From Pseudomonas parafulva (GTDB lineage Bacteria > Pseudomonadota > Gammaproteobacteria > Pseudomonadales > Pseudomonadaceae), in contig NZ_CP009747.1 of NCBI RefSeq assembly GCF_000800255.1, positions 2,542,001-2,606,000 on the forward strand: a stretch of DNA of 64,000 bases, given 5' to 3'. Positions 1-10,233 of the stretch are shown here, piece after piece (position 1 is the stretch's first letter; each line of letters opens with the position of its first letter). The position numbers and the translations under genes are program-made. The notes under the pieces are model-generated. The model was not told the origin of the DNA. It did no database searches and saw only the letters and a list, made by a program, of their open reading frames with translations.

Positions 1-30
1 GAGCAACGGCCGCCCGATAGGGGTCAACAT
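1..30 (-). CDS. Possible start of a gene cut by the left edge
   Basis: Reading leftwards, an ATG at 30-28 lies 6 nt behind a GGAGG ribosome-binding sequence and opens a frame reading MLTPIGRPLL before the window ends. Only ten codons are visible, so no product can be named. The good Shine-Dalgarno spacing is the only support; it could also be chance. Confidence 0.3.
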   Translation of the reverse strand, partial: MLTPIGRPLL

Positions 31-105
31 GCCGGCCCTCCGTGGCAGCAGCCATGTTGGACCCAGGATGTTGCCGAATTACGTCATCCAGGTAACAACA
101 AGACA

Positions 106-444
106 TCATTCGTCGCGGGTCAACACTTCGAGCAACTCGATGTCGAAGGTCAGGTCCGCATGCGGCGGGATACGGCCGACGCTGCGCTCGCCATAAGCCA
201 GCGCCGCCGGCACCTGCAAGCGGCGCTTGCCGCCCACGCGCATGCCCATCAGGCCCTGGTCCCAGCCCTTGATCACCCGGCCGGTGCCGATCACGCACTG
301 GAAGGGCTTGCCGCGCGACCAGGAGGAATCGAACTCGCTGCCGTCGGCCAGCCAACCGGTGTACTGGGTGGTGATCAGCGCGCCCCTGACCACGGCCTTG
401 CCGTCGCCTGGGTGAAGATCGGTGATGTGCAGTTCCTGAGTCAC
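106..444 (-). CDS. FKBP-type peptidyl-prolyl cis-trans isomerase
   Basis: A 112-residue single-domain FKBP that would catalyse cis-trans isomerisation of peptidyl-proline bonds. The core is complete: TQYTGWLADG, FDSSW, VIKGWDQGLMGMRVGG and PPHADLTFDIELLEV, matching the active-site and hydrophobic-pocket strands of the family. I chose the GTG at 444 because an AGAGGG sequence lies 7 nt upstream and the protein then begins VTQELHITDL like its relatives. The frame stays open to 507, but the extra 21 residues look untranslated. No signal peptide is visible, so it is probably cytoplasmic. Confidence 0.9.
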   Translation of the reverse strand: MTQELHITDLHPGDGKAVVRGALITTQYTGWLADGSEFDSSWSRGKPFQCVIGTGRVIKGWDQGLMGMRVGGKRRLQVPAALAYGERSVGRIPPHADLTFDIELLEVLTRDE

Positions 445-509
445 AGGCTGGCCCTCTATGCCAAATACGAAGGCCGACCTTTTCGCAGGAAAGCAGGGTT
501 TTGACAAGC

Positions 510-917
510 TCAGCTGTACATCGCCTGGATCTGCTCGCCGGTCAGTTGCTGGGTCTGATTGGAGAAGCAGTACCAGGACGGACGCTCATCGGCATAGACC
601 TGCAGGCTGAATTGCCAATCTTGCGCCCCCTGCAGCATGCCCACCGGGAAGAAGTACTCGTCCTTGCCAGTCAGCCGGTAGAACAGGTGAGTGCCACACT
701 GGCCACAGAACCCACGCTCGGCCCATTCCGACGACCGATAGACCGCAGGTGCCGCGCCTTCGAAGACCGGCGCCTGGCTGCCATGGGCCACCAGCATGGG
801 GCCACCGCCCCAGGTGCGGCACATGCTGCAGTGGCAGGCACTGACGTCAGGGTTGTCGAGGCTGGCGGTGAAGTGGATCGCGCCGCACAAGCAGGCGCCT
901 TGCCGGGAGAAAGACAT
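510..917 (-). CDS. GFA-family (CENP-V/GFA domain) zinc protein
   Basis: A 135-residue protein of the glutathione-dependent formaldehyde-activating (GFA) family. The zinc-binding cysteine sets are visible: CLCGAIHF near the N-terminus, CHCSMCR about 30 residues in, and FCGQCGTHLFY in the second half. Most genomic members have no proven glutathione/formaldehyde activity, so the substrate is unknown. The ATG at 917 is the natural start, with a GGAG about 11 nt upstream; the frame is open further upstream but the extension does not resemble the family. Probably its own transcription unit. Confidence 0.85.
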   Translation of the reverse strand: MSFSRQGACLCGAIHFTASLDNPDVSACHCSMCRTWGGGPMLVAHGSQAPVFEGAAPAVYRSSEWAERGFCGQCGTHLFYRLTGKDEYFFPVGMLQGAQDWQFSLQVYADERPSWYCFSNQTQQLTGEQIQAMYS

Positions 918-956
918 GAAAGCGATGCTCCGTGTCGAGGGGAACGCGAAGTATAG

Positions 957-1011
957 CGGTGATCGTCTCGCTGCTTGGTCGACCCAGATCAAGCAGCCGC
1001 AGCGATCACCG
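957..1011. repeat. Two-segment inverted repeat between GFA and phzF-like genes
   Basis: The arms CGGTGATCG (957-965) and CGATCACCG (1003-1011) are perfectly complementary, and inside them GCTGCTTG and CAAGCAGC pair as well. The element lies after the end of the phzF-like gene on the minus strand, so it may act as its terminator, although no U-tract follows. Confidence 0.5.
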
Positions 1012-1020
1012 CCGTGCGTT

Positions 1021-1809
1021 TCAGATGAATACCGTCCCGCGCAGATACAACGCGGCGCGACCGCTGATGATCACGCGCCCGTTGCCCGGCACCTCGCACT
1101 GCAACTGCCCCTTACGCGCCCCGCCCTGCTCGCAGTCGAGCACGCGCTTGCCCAGGCGCTCGGACCAATAGGGCGCCAGGCTGGTGTGCGCGGAACCGGT
1201 CACCGGATCTTCATTGACGCCCACCCGTGGCCCGAACCAGCGCGTGACGAAATCCCGATCTCGGCCCGGTGCCGTGACCGCGATACCGCGCACCTCGAAG
1301 ACCGATAACGCGGCGAAATCAGGCTGCAACGCATCGAGCCGCGCAGCGTCGTCGATCACCACCACGAAATCGTCCGAGCGGTACAGCGCGCGGGCGCCGG
1401 GCAGCCCCAAAGCGGACAACAGGCCGTCGGGAATGTCCACCGGCTGCGGCTGCTTGGCCGGAAAATCCATGGCCAGCAGACCATCGGCACCGCGACTGAC
1501 GCGCAGTTCGCCACTGCGGGTGTTGAAGCGCAGCACCTCGGCCTGCTCGCCCAGTTGCTCGAACAGCACCCAGGCCGTAGCCAGCGTGGCATGGCCGCAC
1601 AGATCGACCTCCACGGCGGGGGTGAACCAGCGCAGGTCGAAGGCTTCGCCATTGCGCACGAAATAGGCGGTTTCCGAGAGGTTGTTTTCCTCGGCGATAC
1701 GTTGCAGCAGGTCGTCCGCGAGCCAAGCGTCGAGCGGGATCACGGCCGCCGGGTTACCACCGAAGGGTTCGGCCGAAAAGGCATCGACCTGAAAAATCTC
1801 GAGTTGCAT
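1021..1809 (-). CDS. PhzF-family isomerase/epimerase-like protein
   Basis: A 262-residue member of the PhzF / diaminopimelate-epimerase fold family. Hallmarks are the N-terminal FQVDAFSAEPFGGNPAAVI, the active-site glutamate segment NNLSETAYF, the central DLCGHATLAT and the C-terminal GVNEDPVTGSAH. No phenazine genes are nearby, so this is one of the widespread PhzF-like proteins of unknown substrate rather than a phenazine enzyme. The ATG at 1809 follows AAGGAG with 7-nt spacing and is preferred over the GTG at 1815. Confidence 0.9.
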   Translation of the reverse strand: MQLEIFQVDAFSAEPFGGNPAAVIPLDAWLADDLLQRIAEENNLSETAYFVRNGEAFDLRWFTPAVEVDLCGHATLATAWVLFEQLGEQAEVLRFNTRSGELRVSRGADGLLAMDFPAKQPQPVDIPDGLLSALGLPGARALYRSDDFVVVIDDAARLDALQPDFAALSVFEVRGIAVTAPGRDRDFVTRWFGPRVGVNEDPVTGSAHTSLAPYWSERLGKRVLDCEQGGARKGQLQCEVPGNGRVIISGRAALYLRGTVFI

Positions 1810-1860
1810 GCACACACTCCTTGTCGGCCCACAGTGCGCGGGCGGGATCGAACGATAGGC

Positions 1861-2799
1861 TTACAGGGTCACCGGCGTCAGCACCGGCTCGCCGGCGAAG
1901 AACGCCTGCAAGTTGCGCAGTACCAGCGCGACGGTATCGCGCGCCGCTTCTGGCGACTGGCCGGCCACATGCGGGGTCAACACGGTGTTGGAGAGGGCCT
2001 TGAGGGCCTCCGGCACAGCGGGCTCGTCGTCGAACACATCCAGCGCCGCCCCGGCGATGCTGCCCGCGCGCAACGCCTGCACCAACGCCTCGGTGTCGAC
2101 CACGCTGGCACGGGCGATATTCACCAGATAGCCCTGGCTGCCCAACGCCGCGAGCACCGACGCATCGACCAGATGCCGGGTGCCCGGGCCACCGGGCGTG
2201 GCGATCACCAGGATGTCGACCGCCTCGGCCAGCCGCTGCGGACTGTCGTACCAGGTGTAGGGCTGCTCGCGACGCGGCGTGCGGCTGTGATAGCTCACGC
2301 TCATGGCGAACCCCTGCTCAGCGCGTTGAGCGATGGCTTGACCAATGGCGCCAAGACCGATGATGCCCAGGCGCTTGCCGCTCACCGAGGGGCTGATCAC
2401 CCGGTTCCATTCGCCACGCCGGGTGCTGGCGTCGGCCTGGGGAATGCCGCGCAGCAGGGCCAGCAGCAAGGCCATGGCATGATCGGCCACGGGCCCGGCA
2501 TTGGCGCCTGCGCCGTTGGTGACGGTAATGCCGCGGGCTTTGGCAGCGGCCAGGTCCACCTGCTCGTAGCCGGCGCCGATCACACAGATGATTTGCAGGT
2601 GGGTCAGGGTATGGATTTCAGCGGCGGTCAGGCCCAGCGGACCGCGCGTGAGGACGGCATCGATGTCGGCGGCATGCCGCGCGATGGCCTCGGCGCGCGA
2701 CTGCGGCGTCTTGGCGTGGATCAGCCGGTAGCCGGCGTTTTCGAGCAACGGCAGATAGTCATCGACGGTTTCCACCAGCACCAGAACAGTCTTGCTCAT
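1861..2799 (-). CDS. D-2-hydroxyacid dehydrogenase (NAD(P)-dependent)
   Basis: A 312-residue D-isomer-specific 2-hydroxyacid dehydrogenase that would reduce 2-oxoacids such as glyoxylate or hydroxypyruvate. The Rossmann fingerprint GLGAIGQAIA lies near residue 150. The catalytic Arg is in VNIARASVVD, the Glu in DVFDDEP and the His in LTPHVAGQSPEA. The length and the order of substrate-binding and NAD domains fit the glyoxylate/hydroxypyruvate reductase branch, but substrate preference cannot be read from sequence. It is a single gene, separated from the ccm operon by a hairpin. Confidence 0.9.
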   Translation of the reverse strand: MSKTVLVLVETVDDYLPLLENAGYRLIHAKTPQSRAEAIARHAADIDAVLTRGPLGLTAAEIHTLTHLQIICVIGAGYEQVDLAAAKARGITVTNGAGANAGPVADHAMALLLALLRGIPQADASTRRGEWNRVISPSVSGKRLGIIGLGAIGQAIAQRAEQGFAMSVSYHSRTPRREQPYTWYDSPQRLAEAVDILVIATPGGPGTRHLVDASVLAALGSQGYLVNIARASVVDTEALVQALRAGSIAGAALDVFDDEPAVPEALKALSNTVLTPHVAGQSPEAARDTVALVLRNLQAFFAGEPVLTPVTL

Positions 2800-2865
2800 G
2801 CCACCCTCCGCTTCGGTTTGGAGGGCGATTATGCCAGCTTGCGCGCAGGCTGTTCACCTGGCGAT

Positions 2866-2887
2866 GCCGGGGCTGCGGCGCCCCGGC
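2866..2887 (-). terminator. Hairpin at the 3' end of the ccm/lipoprotein transcript
   Basis: A perfect 8-bp GC stem (GCCGGGGC / GCCCCGGC) with a 6-nt loop sits just past the stop of the lipoprotein gene. No clear U-tract follows, so termination strength is uncertain. Confidence 0.5.
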
Positions 2888-2897
2888 CTGAGGTGCA

Positions 2898-3314
2898 TCA
2901 CTGCCCGAACGCGCGTCCCAAACCGCCCGGCACGCCGCTGGCATCGGTGCTTTGCCACGGCCCGTTGGGGCTCAGCGACCAGCTCCAGCCTTGGTCGTAG
3001 CGATAGTAAGTGCGCTGGCGGTAGAAGGTGTTGGGCTGCTTGTCGAGCACGTACACGCCCAGCTTGGGATCCCAATGGCTAGCACCACCGGGCGGCGGCG
3101 CGAAGCTGGCCGAGGTGCGTGGCAGCGGCTTGGGAATGCCGCTGGGCGCGCCCGCCGGTGCAGCAGGCTTGCCGCCAGGCAGCGGCTTGACCACAGGCCC
3201 CTGAGGCGGCGTCTCCAGCGGCGGCAACGGCTCACGCTCGGCCGGCTGATGCCCGGTACAGGCGGACAGTCCCAGCGCCAGGGTAATCAGGGTCAAGCGT
3301 ACGCAGCGGTTCAT
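2898..3314 (-). CDS. Small proline-rich lipoprotein
   Basis: A 138-residue protein with a lipoprotein signal peptide: MNRCVRLTL, a hydrophobic stretch, then the lipobox LSAC with the acylated Cys at about residue 19. A proline-rich linker (PLPPLETPPQGP) follows, then a C-terminal part with TYYRYDQGWSWS. It starts 11 nt after ccmI and is probably the last gene of the ccm transcript. I do not recognise a function; attachment to the inner or outer membrane cannot be decided. Confidence 0.8.
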   Translation of the reverse strand: MNRCVRLTLITLALGLSACTGHQPAEREPLPPLETPPQGPVVKPLPGGKPAAPAGAPSGIPKPLPRTSASFAPPPGGASHWDPKLGVYVLDKQPNTFYRQRTYYRYDQGWSWSLSPNGPWQSTDASGVPGGLGRAFGQ

Positions 3315-3325
3315 GGCGGGCTCTC

Positions 3326-4513
3326 TTATCGGTCAGGTCGGTCGATGGTCACGTGCTGCAGGGGCTGACCTTGGTTGGCCAGCGGCGCGCTCAGGCCGAT
3401 CCACTCTCCCTGGGTCGGCTGGCCGCTACGCGACACGCGCGCAACCAGTTCGACTTCCTTGAAATCCGACAGTTTCATCTGCGGCATCATCGCGTCGGCA
3501 TCGGTCAAGCGCACCTCGATGGGCAACTGCGCCACCGTGACCCGCTTGGCCGCCAACGGCATGGGTGGACCTGTGCGAGCACGGGCGAAGATGAACACTG
3601 TGTCGTCCGGCCGCACCTTGTCCTTGAGCGCCGCCGCCAGCGCCACCCGCACGCTCAGGCCTGCCGCCGGCTGCGGCTTGACACCGCTGTCCTTGAGTTT
3701 GTCCGCCGCGCGGTCGATACCGCCTTGCAGCGCCGCACGCGAGGCGTCGCCTTCGGGCAGTTGCGCCAGCAGGCGCTGCCAGTAATCGATCGCCTCCTGA
3801 TAACGCTCGCCCTCGAATGCGGCGATACCGCGCAAGCCCAGGCTGGTGACCTCGTTCGGGTCGGCCTTGAGCGCCTCGTCGGTGAGTTGCTGCAGGGGCG
3901 CGCTCCAGTGCTTGTCGGCGGCGAAATACTGGGCCTGGGCCCACTGCCCGAGCAACTCCGGCTGGCGCCCGGCCAAGGCTACGGCGCGCTCGAAAGCGCG
4001 CGCAGCGTCAGCGGGACGCTGCTCGGCCATGTAGGCACGGCCCAGGAAGTACAGGCCTTCGGCCGAATCCGGCTGGGCCTGCACGGCACGCTCCAGGCGC
4101 GTGGTCATCTCCTGCACCGACTGCGGCGCCTGGGCGAATTCACGGGTCAGCTCGACTGTGTCGGCGGCGCCGAAATGCAGGTACAGCCCCAGGGCCAGCA
4201 CCGGTACCAGCACCGCCGCCAGCAGCGGCACGGTGCGCCCCAGATGGCCCTGGCGCGGCGCTTCGGCGCCCTCGGTATCGGCCAGCAGTTCGCGGGCCGC
4301 CTCATCGCGTCCGCGCGCCAGTTGCTCGGCGTCGAGCACACCGGCCTGCTGCTGGGTGGTCAGCTCGGCGATGCGTTCCTGGTACAGGGCGACATTGAGC
4401 GCGGTACGGTCTTGTTCGGCCTGCTGCTGGCGCCGGCCACGCAGGATTGGGATCAGCAGGAACGCCAGGGCCGCCAGCAGCAGCAGGCCCGCACTCAGCC
4501 AGAATTCAGTCAT
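3326..4513 (-). CDS. ccmI: Cytochrome c biogenesis protein CcmI
   Basis: A 395-residue TPR-containing membrane protein that presents apocytochrome c to the CcmF/CcmH haem lyase. Two N-terminal membrane segments are visible (residues about 5-24 and 94-113), separated by the cytoplasmic heptad-like loop typical of CcmI. Periplasmic TPR units follow ([28 protein letters not shown] and later copies), then a C-terminal beta domain. It overlaps ccmH by 8 nt, indicating translational coupling. Confidence 0.92.
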   Translation of the reverse strand: MTEFWLSAGLLLLAALAFLLIPILRGRRQQQAEQDRTALNVALYQERIAELTTQQQAGVLDAEQLARGRDEAARELLADTEGAEAPRQGHLGRTVPLLAAVLVPVLALGLYLHFGAADTVELTREFAQAPQSVQEMTTRLERAVQAQPDSAEGLYFLGRAYMAEQRPADAARAFERAVALAGRQPELLGQWAQAQYFAADKHWSAPLQQLTDEALKADPNEVTSLGLRGIAAFEGERYQEAIDYWQRLLAQLPEGDASRAALQGGIDRAADKLKDSGVKPQPAAGLSVRVALAAALKDKVRPDDTVFIFARARTGPPMPLAAKRVTVAQLPIEVRLTDADAMMPQMKLSDFKEVELVARVSRSGQPTQGEWIGLSAPLANQGQPLQHVTIDRPDR

Positions 4514-4982
4514 GGGTGTGTTCTTTATTCAGCAATTGGGCAAGACGGTGTCGTTCGTCCACGGAGAGCTCGGTGCCTGCCGCCGTTGCCGGACTGCGCC
4601 GGCGGCGCACGATCACCGCGATCACCACCAGGCCGCCAGTCAGCAACAGGCCCGGGCCGAACCACAGCAGCCAGGTGCGCGCCGTCAGCGCTGGCTTGTA
4701 GCGCACGAAATCGCCATAGCGATCGACCATGAAGTCGATGATCTGCCGATTGCTCTGGCCCTCGCCCAGCATGCGGAAGATCTCGCGACGCAGATCGGCC
4801 GCGATGGGCGCATTGGAGTCGGCGATGTCCTGGTTCTGGCACTTGGGGCAGCGCAGTTCCTTGGTCAACTGCTGATAACGCTCGCGCTCGACCTCGTCGC
4901 GGAACTGGTAGGTGTCGATGGCGGCCCTGGCCATGCCAGCCAGGCTCAGGCCCAACACCACAGCGGCGAACCAGCGCTTCAT
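4506..4982 (-). CDS. ccmH: Cytochrome c maturation thiol-reductase subunit CcmH
   Basis: A 158-residue protein with a cleavable N-terminal signal, the redox motif LRCPKCQNQ (Cys45, Cys48), a helical periplasmic domain and a C-terminal membrane helix ([21 protein letters not shown]). It keeps apocytochrome CxxCH cysteines reduced for haem attachment together with DsbE and CcmI. This is the short CcmH form, with the TPR part carried separately by CcmI. The start overlaps the dsbE stop as ATGA. Confidence 0.94.
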   Translation of the reverse strand: MKRWFAAVVLGLSLAGMARAAIDTYQFRDEVERERYQQLTKELRCPKCQNQDIADSNAPIAADLRREIFRMLGEGQSNRQIIDFMVDRYGDFVRYKPALTARTWLLWFGPGLLLTGGLVVIAVIVRRRRSPATAAGTELSVDERHRLAQLLNKEHTHD

Positions 4983-5515
4983 GGCTGGGCCTCGTCGACC
5001 AGCGCCTGGTACAGCGGCGCCAGTTGCTCGCGCCAGACCTGGGCATCGACCACGCCCACGTGCTTGTAGCGGATGATGCCTTCGGCATCGATCAAAAAGG
5101 TTTCCGGTGCGCCATACACGCCCAGGTCCAGGCCCAACGTGCCCTGTTCGTCACGGATATCGAGCTGGTAAGGGTTGTGGAACTCGGCCAACCATTTGAG
5201 CGCTGCCGCGTTGTCGTCCTTGTAGTTGATGCCGTGGATCACCACGCCCTGCCCGGCCAACTGATTCAGATACGGGTGCTCGACCTTGCATGACGGGCAC
5301 CAGGTGCCCCAGACGTTGACCAGGGCCGGACGCCCAAGCAGGTCGGCCTGGGTCAAGGTCCGCCCGTCCTGCACGCTTTGCAGCGAGAAGGCCGGGAACG
5401 GCTTGCCGATCATCGCCGAAGGCAACTCGTCGGGCTTGAGAAACAGCCCCTTGTACAGAAAGACCGCCAGCAGCAGGAAGACTGCCAAGGGCACTACCAT
5501 GATCCAACGCTTCAT
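4979..5515 (-). CDS. dsbE: Thiol:disulfide interchange protein DsbE (CcmG)
   Basis: A 178-residue membrane-anchored thioredoxin-like protein that reduces apocytochrome c or CcmH in the periplasm. An N-terminal anchor (residues 4-21) precedes the thioredoxin fold with the active site WCPSC (Cys73, Cys76) and the cis-Pro segment VYGAPETFLID. The ATG at 5515 overlaps the ccmF stop by 4 nt, which fixes the start; the open frame upstream to 5587 lies within ccmF. Confidence 0.94.
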   Translation of the reverse strand: MKRWIMVVPLAVFLLLAVFLYKGLFLKPDELPSAMIGKPFPAFSLQSVQDGRTLTQADLLGRPALVNVWGTWCPSCKVEHPYLNQLAGQGVVIHGINYKDDNAAALKWLAEFHNPYQLDIRDEQGTLGLDLGVYGAPETFLIDAEGIIRYKHVGVVDAQVWREQLAPLYQALVDEAQP

Positions 5516-7500
5516 GCCGTCGCTCCAGACAGGCCCAGTGTGTCGCGCACCCGCGCCACGACCTTGACCCGATAACGCCGATCGCACGCCGCCAGCAACC
5601 CGCCCAGCGCGGTCAGCAACCCGCCCAGCCAGATCCAGCGCACATAGGGTTTGATGTGCAGCCGCACCGCCCAGGCGCCGTTTTCCAACGGCTCACCGAG
5701 GGCGACGTAGAGGTCGCGGGTGAAGCCGGCGTCGATACCGGCCTCGGTCATCATCGACTGCTGCACGGTGTACAGGCGTTTCTCCGGGTGCAGCACACTC
5801 ACCTCACGGCCCTGGCGCGACACACGCACGGTGCCCTTGTCGGAAATGAAGTTCGGCCCCTCGAAGTGCTTGGCGCCTTCGAAGAGGAAGTGATAGCCGC
5901 CCAGTTCGACGCTCTCGCCCGGCGCCATGCGCAGGTCGCGCTCGGCGCTGTTGTTGCTCGACAGCACCACGCCCAGGGCGCACACCACCAGCCCCAGGTG
6001 CGCCAGGTGCATGGCCCAGTAGCTGCGCGGCAGCGCGCGCACGCCTTTGGCCAGGCCCTTGTGGCGGGTCTTGTCGAGGATGTCGCGCACGCCCCCGAGC
6101 ACCACCCACGCAGCCAGGGCGAAGACGCTCAGCGCCGGCCAGTCGAAGTCGTCGACGATCAGCCCGGCCACTGGCGCCAGGATGGCGCTGCCGATCAGCA
6201 CCGGCGTCAGCAGGCTGGCCAGCCAGCGTCCGGGCGTGTCTTTCCAGCGCACCAGCACACCCACCGTCAGCAGCCCCAGCAACAGCGCCATGAGTGGCAC
6301 GAACAGCGCATCGAAGTACGGCGGGCCGACCGACAGCTTGGCGCCGGTCAGGGCATCGAGAACCAGCGGATACAAGGTGCCGAGCAGAATCATCGAGGCG
6401 GCCACCACCAGCACCAGGTTGTTGGCCAGCAGCAGCGTCTCGCGCGACCACAGACCGAAGCCCACCTGGCTCTTGACCACCGGCGCGCGCAAGGCGAACA
6501 GCGTCAGTGAACCGCCGACCACGAACAGCAGGAAGATCAGGATGAACACGCCACGCGCCGGGTCGGCGGCGAAGGCGTGCACCGAGGTCAGCACCCCGGA
6601 GCGGACCAGGAAGGTGCCCAGCAGGCTCAGCGAAAACGCGGCGATGGCCAGCAGTACCGTCCAGCTCTTGAACACCCCGCGTTTTTCCGTCACCGCCAGC
6701 GAGTGGATCAGCGCCGTGCCCACCAGCCAGGGCATGAACGAAGCGTTCTCCACCGGATCCCAGAACCACCAGCCGCCCCAGCCCAGTTCGTAGTAGGCCC
6801 ACCACGAACCCAGGGCGATGCCGATGCCGAGGAAGGCCCAGGCCACCAGGGTCCAGGGCCGCGACCAGCGCGCCCAGGCCGCGTCCAGGCGGCCGCCGAG
6901 CAAGGCGGCGATGGCGAAGGCGAAGGCCACCGAGAAGCCGACATAGCCCATGTACAGCATCGGCGGATGGACGATCAGGCCGAAGTCCTGCAGCAGCGGG
7001 TTGAGGTCGCGGCCGTTGGTCGGCACCTGCGGCAGCAGGCGGGCGAAGGGGTTGGAGGTGATGATCAGGAACGACAGAAAGCCCACACTGATCATGCCCA
7101 TCACCGCCAGCACCCGGGCCAGCATCACCTGCGGCAACTGGCGCGAGAACACCGACACCGCGAAGGTCCAGGCGCCGAGGATCAGCGCCCACAACAGCAG
7201 CGAGCCTTCGTGGGCGCCCCACACGGCGCTGAACTTGTAGTACCACGGCAGCGCCGTGTTGGAGTTGTGGGCCACATAGGCGACCGAGAAGTTGTCGGTC
7301 ATGAAGGCATGGGTCAGGCAGGCGAAGGCGAACACCAGGAAGGCGAACTGACCCCAGGCGGCCGGACGCGCCAGGCTCATCCACAGCCGGTCGCCACGCC
7401 AGGCGCCGAGCAGCGGCACGCTGGCCTGCACCGCCGCCAGGCAGATGGCCAAGATCATCGCCAACTGCCCCAGTTCCGGAATCACCAGCGCCGCGTTCAT
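5512..7500 (-). CDS. ccmF: Haem lyase subunit CcmF
   Basis: A 662-residue polytopic membrane protein of the haem-handling family. The WWD signature [16 protein letters not shown] is intact and there are about 15 hydrophobic segments, as expected for CcmF, plus a large periplasmic region before the last helix. It takes haem from holo-CcmE and joins it to apocytochrome c with CcmH/CcmI. Both ends overlap neighbours by 4 nt (ccmE upstream, dsbE downstream), a sign of coupled translation. Confidence 0.96.
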   Translation of the reverse strand: MNAALVIPELGQLAMILAICLAAVQASVPLLGAWRGDRLWMSLARPAAWGQFAFLVFAFACLTHAFMTDNFSVAYVAHNSNTALPWYYKFSAVWGAHEGSLLLWALILGAWTFAVSVFSRQLPQVMLARVLAVMGMISVGFLSFLIITSNPFARLLPQVPTNGRDLNPLLQDFGLIVHPPMLYMGYVGFSVAFAFAIAALLGGRLDAAWARWSRPWTLVAWAFLGIGIALGSWWAYYELGWGGWWFWDPVENASFMPWLVGTALIHSLAVTEKRGVFKSWTVLLAIAAFSLSLLGTFLVRSGVLTSVHAFAADPARGVFILIFLLFVVGGSLTLFALRAPVVKSQVGFGLWSRETLLLANNLVLVVAASMILLGTLYPLVLDALTGAKLSVGPPYFDALFVPLMALLLGLLTVGVLVRWKDTPGRWLASLLTPVLIGSAILAPVAGLIVDDFDWPALSVFALAAWVVLGGVRDILDKTRHKGLAKGVRALPRSYWAMHLAHLGLVVCALGVVLSSNNSAERDLRMAPGESVELGGYHFLFEGAKHFEGPNFISDKGTVRVSRQGREVSVLHPEKRLYTVQQSMMTEAGIDAGFTRDLYVALGEPLENGAWAVRLHIKPYVRWIWLGGLLTALGGLLAACDRRYRVKVVARVRDTLGLSGATA

Positions 7501-7952
7501 GGCCGGGCCTCGCCGCTGGCGGCAGTCTTGCCGCTGTCCTTGAGGGCTTTGGTGACTTCCGGCGGCATGTACTTCTCATCGTGCTTGGCCAGCACTTCGT
7601 CGGCCACCACCACGCCGTCGGCGTTGAGCTTGCCCAGGGCGACGATCCCCTGCCCTTCGCGGAACAGGTCCGGGAGAATGCCCCGGTAGGTGATGGGGAC
7701 CGACTTGTTGAAGTCGGTGACCACGAAGCGCACGTCCAGCGAATCGGCCGAGCGCTTCACCGAGCCCTGCTCGACCATGCCGCCAGCGCGAATGCGTGTG
7801 TCCAGCGGCGCCTCGCCATTGGCGATCTGGGTCGGGGTGTAGAACAGGTTGATGTTCTGCTGCAACGCACTGAGGGCCAGACCCAGGGCGACGGCCACGC
7901 CGACCAGCAGGGCGAGGATGAGCAACAGGCGTTTCTTGCGCTGCGGATTCAC
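7497..7952 (-). CDS. ccmE: Periplasmic haem chaperone CcmE
   Basis: A 151-residue haem chaperone with an N-terminal membrane anchor ([17 protein letters not shown]) and an OB-fold beta barrel. The covalent haem ligand His124 is in VLAKHDEKY. The start is a GTG at 7952 with a GGGAG about 9 nt upstream; it overlaps the ccmD stop by 4 nt. The frame is open well upstream, but that extension only shadows ccmD and ccmC. Confidence 0.94.
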   Translation of the reverse strand: MNPQRKKRLLLILALLVGVAVALGLALSALQQNINLFYTPTQIANGEAPLDTRIRAGGMVEQGSVKRSADSLDVRFVVTDFNKSVPITYRGILPDLFREGQGIVALGKLNADGVVVADEVLAKHDEKYMPPEVTKALKDSGKTAASGEARP

Positions 7953-8125
7953 TGGTGGTTCTCCCGGCGCAGACGACGCGCCTCTTCTTGCAGATAGCGG
8001 CGGCGCGCCAGCACCGGCACGGCGACGTTGATGGCCAGCACGACCAGGCAGAGGCCATAGGCCGACCAGACGTAGAGCCCATGATGGCCCATGGCGAGGA
8101 AATCGGCGAAGGAGGCGAAACTCAT
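7949..8125 (-). CDS. ccmD: Haem exporter small subunit CcmD
   Basis: A 58-residue single-span protein ([20 protein letters not shown], then a hydrophobic helix and a basic tail [14 protein letters not shown]). CcmD helps release holo-CcmE from the CcmABC complex. It lies between ccmC and ccmE with 4-nt overlaps on both sides, the classical place for this small gene. Confidence 0.9.
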   Translation of the reverse strand: MSFASFADFLAMGHHGLYVWSAYGLCLVVLAINVAVPVLARRRYLQEEARRLRRENHQ

Positions 8126-8889
8126 CGTGCGGCCTCCCGACCCAGGCTGCCGAGCACCTGCTCGCGGACCCACTGTGTGCGCGCTTCGCGGCGCAGCACT
8201 TCAAGACGCATGCGCAGCAGCAGCACGGCACCGAAGAAGCAATAGAAGCCCAGCACCGTCAGCAGCAGCGGCAGCCACATCTCGGCGGGCATGGCCGGTC
8301 GTTCGGTGAGCGTGAAGGTGGCGCCCTGGTGCAGGGTGTTCCACCACTCGACCGAGTACTTAATGATCGGAATATTGACCACACCGACGATGGCCAGCAC
8401 GGCGCAGGCCTTGGCGGCGCTGTCGCGGTTACCGATGGCCTGGCCCAGGGCGATGATGCCGAAATACAGGAACAGCAGGATCAGCATCGAGGTCAGGCGG
8501 GCGTCCCACACCCACCAACTGCCCCAGGTCGGCTTGCCCCAGATGGCGCCGGTGACCAGGGCCAAGGCGGTCATCCAGGCGCCGATGGGGGCCGCGCACT
8601 GCAGGGCGACGTCGGCCAGTTTCATCTTCCACACCAGCCCCACCACGCCTGCCACTGCCAGCAGCACGTAGCAGGACTGCGCCAGCATGGCCGCCGGCAC
8701 GTGGATATAGATGATGCGGAAGCTGTTGCCCTGCTGGTAGTCCGCCGGGGCGAAGGCCAGGCCCCAGGCGATGCCTGCCAGCAACAGCAGCACCGCCGCG
8801 ACGCTCAGCCAGGGCAGCAGGCGGCCACTGAGGCTGTAGAACCATTTTGGCGAGCCCAGCTTGTGGAACCATGTCCAGCTCATTTTCAT
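8122..8889 (-). CDS. ccmC: Haem exporter / CcmE haem-loading protein CcmC
   Basis: A 255-residue six-helix membrane protein with the tryptophan-rich signature [13 protein letters not shown], which holds haem for attachment to CcmE. Length and helix pattern match CcmC. Two closely spaced ATGs (8889 and 8883) are possible starts and neither has a strong ribosome-binding site. It is followed by ccmD with a 4-nt overlap and separated from ccmB by 46 nt. Confidence 0.94.
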   Translation of the reverse strand: MKMSWTWFHKLGSPKWFYSLSGRLLPWLSVAAVLLLLAGIAWGLAFAPADYQQGNSFRIIYIHVPAAMLAQSCYVLLAVAGVVGLVWKMKLADVALQCAAPIGAWMTALALVTGAIWGKPTWGSWWVWDARLTSMLILLFLYFGIIALGQAIGNRDSAAKACAVLAIVGVVNIPIIKYSVEWWNTLHQGATFTLTERPAMPAEMWLPLLLTVLGFYCFFGAVLLLRMRLEVLRREARTQWVREQVLGSLGREAAR

Positions 8890-8935
8890 CAGGGTACATC
8901 CAGGGTCTTTGCCGGGCTTCGCTGCCCGGAACTCG

Positions 8936-9604
8936 TTATTCGCCGACGCTGATCCTCAGGCCGGCCGCTATCGCAAAGGGTGTCAGTGTTACCGCAAGGG
9001 CCGTGAGGCTGGCCAACCAGAGCAGGTACCCGGTGGCGGGCATATTCTGCAACGCCGCCTGCAACGCACCACTGCCCAGGATCAATACCGGGATGTACAG
9101 CGGCAGAATCAGCAGCGCCAACAGCAGTCCACCGCGCTTGAGACCCACGGTCAGCGCTGCGCCCACCGCACCCAGCAGGCTCAGCACCGGCGTGCCGAGC
9201 AGCAGTGAGCCGAGCAGCACCGGCAGGCAGGCGCTGGGCAATCCGAGCATCAGTGCCAGCACCGGCGCCAACAATACCAGCGCCAGGCCAGAAAAGGTCC
9301 AATGCGCCAGCACCTTGGCCAGCACCAGCAGCGGCAAAGGCTGCGGCGACAGCACCCACTGCTCCAGCGAACCGTCCTCGAAATCGCTGCGAAACAGGCC
9401 GTCCAGCGACAGCAGCACCGCCAGCAAGGCGGCGACCCAGACCAGTCCCGGCGACAAGGTTTGCAACAATTGGCTCTCGGGACCGACCGCCAGCGGGAAC
9501 AGCGCCACGACGATGGCGAAGAACACCAACGGGTTGGCCAACTCTGCCGGACGCCGGAACAGCAGACGCGCCTCGCGGCGCAACAACAACGCAAAGACCT
9601 TCAT
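8936..9604 (-). CDS. ccmB: Haem exporter permease CcmB
   Basis: A 222-residue ABC permease with six hydrophobic helices and the typical opening [21 protein letters not shown]. It forms the CcmAB part of the complex that drives release of haem-loaded CcmE. The start at 9604 overlaps the ccmA stop (ATGA). Confidence 0.94.
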   Translation of the reverse strand: MKVFALLLRREARLLFRRPAELANPLVFFAIVVALFPLAVGPESQLLQTLSPGLVWVAALLAVLLSLDGLFRSDFEDGSLEQWVLSPQPLPLLVLAKVLAHWTFSGLALVLLAPVLALMLGLPSACLPVLLGSLLLGTPVLSLLGAVGAALTVGLKRGGLLLALLILPLYIPVLILGSGALQAALQNMPATGYLLWLASLTALAVTLTPFAIAAGLRISVGE

Positions 9605-10233
9605 GCTGCCCACTGCCCCAGATTCAGTTCGCGATAGCCGCCCGGCTTGTGTTGCAAGCTGTGGTGCGTGGTCAGCACCACCGTCCCGCCCTGCTCGCAA
9701 TGGCTGGCCAGGTGCGACTCGAGCTGGGCCACACCCTGCTTGTCGAGGGCGGTGAAAGGTTCATCGAGAATCCACAGCCCAGGCCCGTCCAGGTACAAGC
9801 GGGCCAGGGCCACGCGTCGCTGCTGACCGGCCGACAGCGTGTGGCACGGCACATCTTCGAAGCCGCGCAGGCCGACCTGGGCCAATGCCTGCCAGATGGA
9901 CGCGCGGCTGGCGGGTCGATGCAGGGCGCAGAGCCAGGCCAGGTTCTCCTCGGCGCTGAGCAGCTCCTTGATGCCCGCAGCATGGCCGATCCACAGCAAC
10001 ACGCTGGCCAGGGCCTGGCGCTGCTCGCCCAGGGCACGGCCGTTGAGCAGGATCTGCCCGGCCGTCGGCTGCATCAGCCCGGCCAACAGGCGCAGCAGGC
10101 TGGTCTTGCCGCTGCCGTTGGGACCACTGACCTGCAACATGTCGCCGGGGCACAGTTCAAAATCCAGGTGTTCGAAGAGCAGACGCCAGTCGCGCTCGCA
10201 GGCAAGGTTCGCGGCTTGGAGGTGGAAGGTCAC
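9601..10233 (-). CDS. ccmA: Haem exporter ATPase CcmA
   Basis: A 210-residue ABC ATPase and first gene of the ccm operon. Walker A is GPNGSGKT (residues 37-44), the ABC signature is [14 protein letters not shown], Walker B is [12 protein letters not shown] and the switch His is in TTHHSL. ATP hydrolysis by CcmAB powers release of holo-CcmE from CcmC/CcmD. Confidence 0.95.
   Translation of the reverse strand: MTFHLQAANLACERDWRLLFEHLDFELCPGDMLQVSGPNGSGKTSLLRLLAGLMQPTAGQILLNGRALGEQRQALASVLLWIGHAAGIKELLSAEENLAWLCALHRPASRASIWQALAQVGLRGFEDVPCHTLSAGQQRRVALARLYLDGPGLWILDEPFTALDKQGVAQLESHLASHCEQGGTVVLTTHHSLQHKPGGYRELNLGQWAA

Noticed and set aside
1021..1809. Phenazine biosynthesis
   Set aside because: A lone PhzF-family gene with no other phz genes nearby does not support phenazine production.
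1555..3000. Long plus-strand open frame of 481 codons
   Set aside because: It is antisense to the phzF-like, D-2-hydroxyacid dehydrogenase and lipoprotein genes and arises from high GC; its His/Gln/Arg/Gly-rich translation has no family features.
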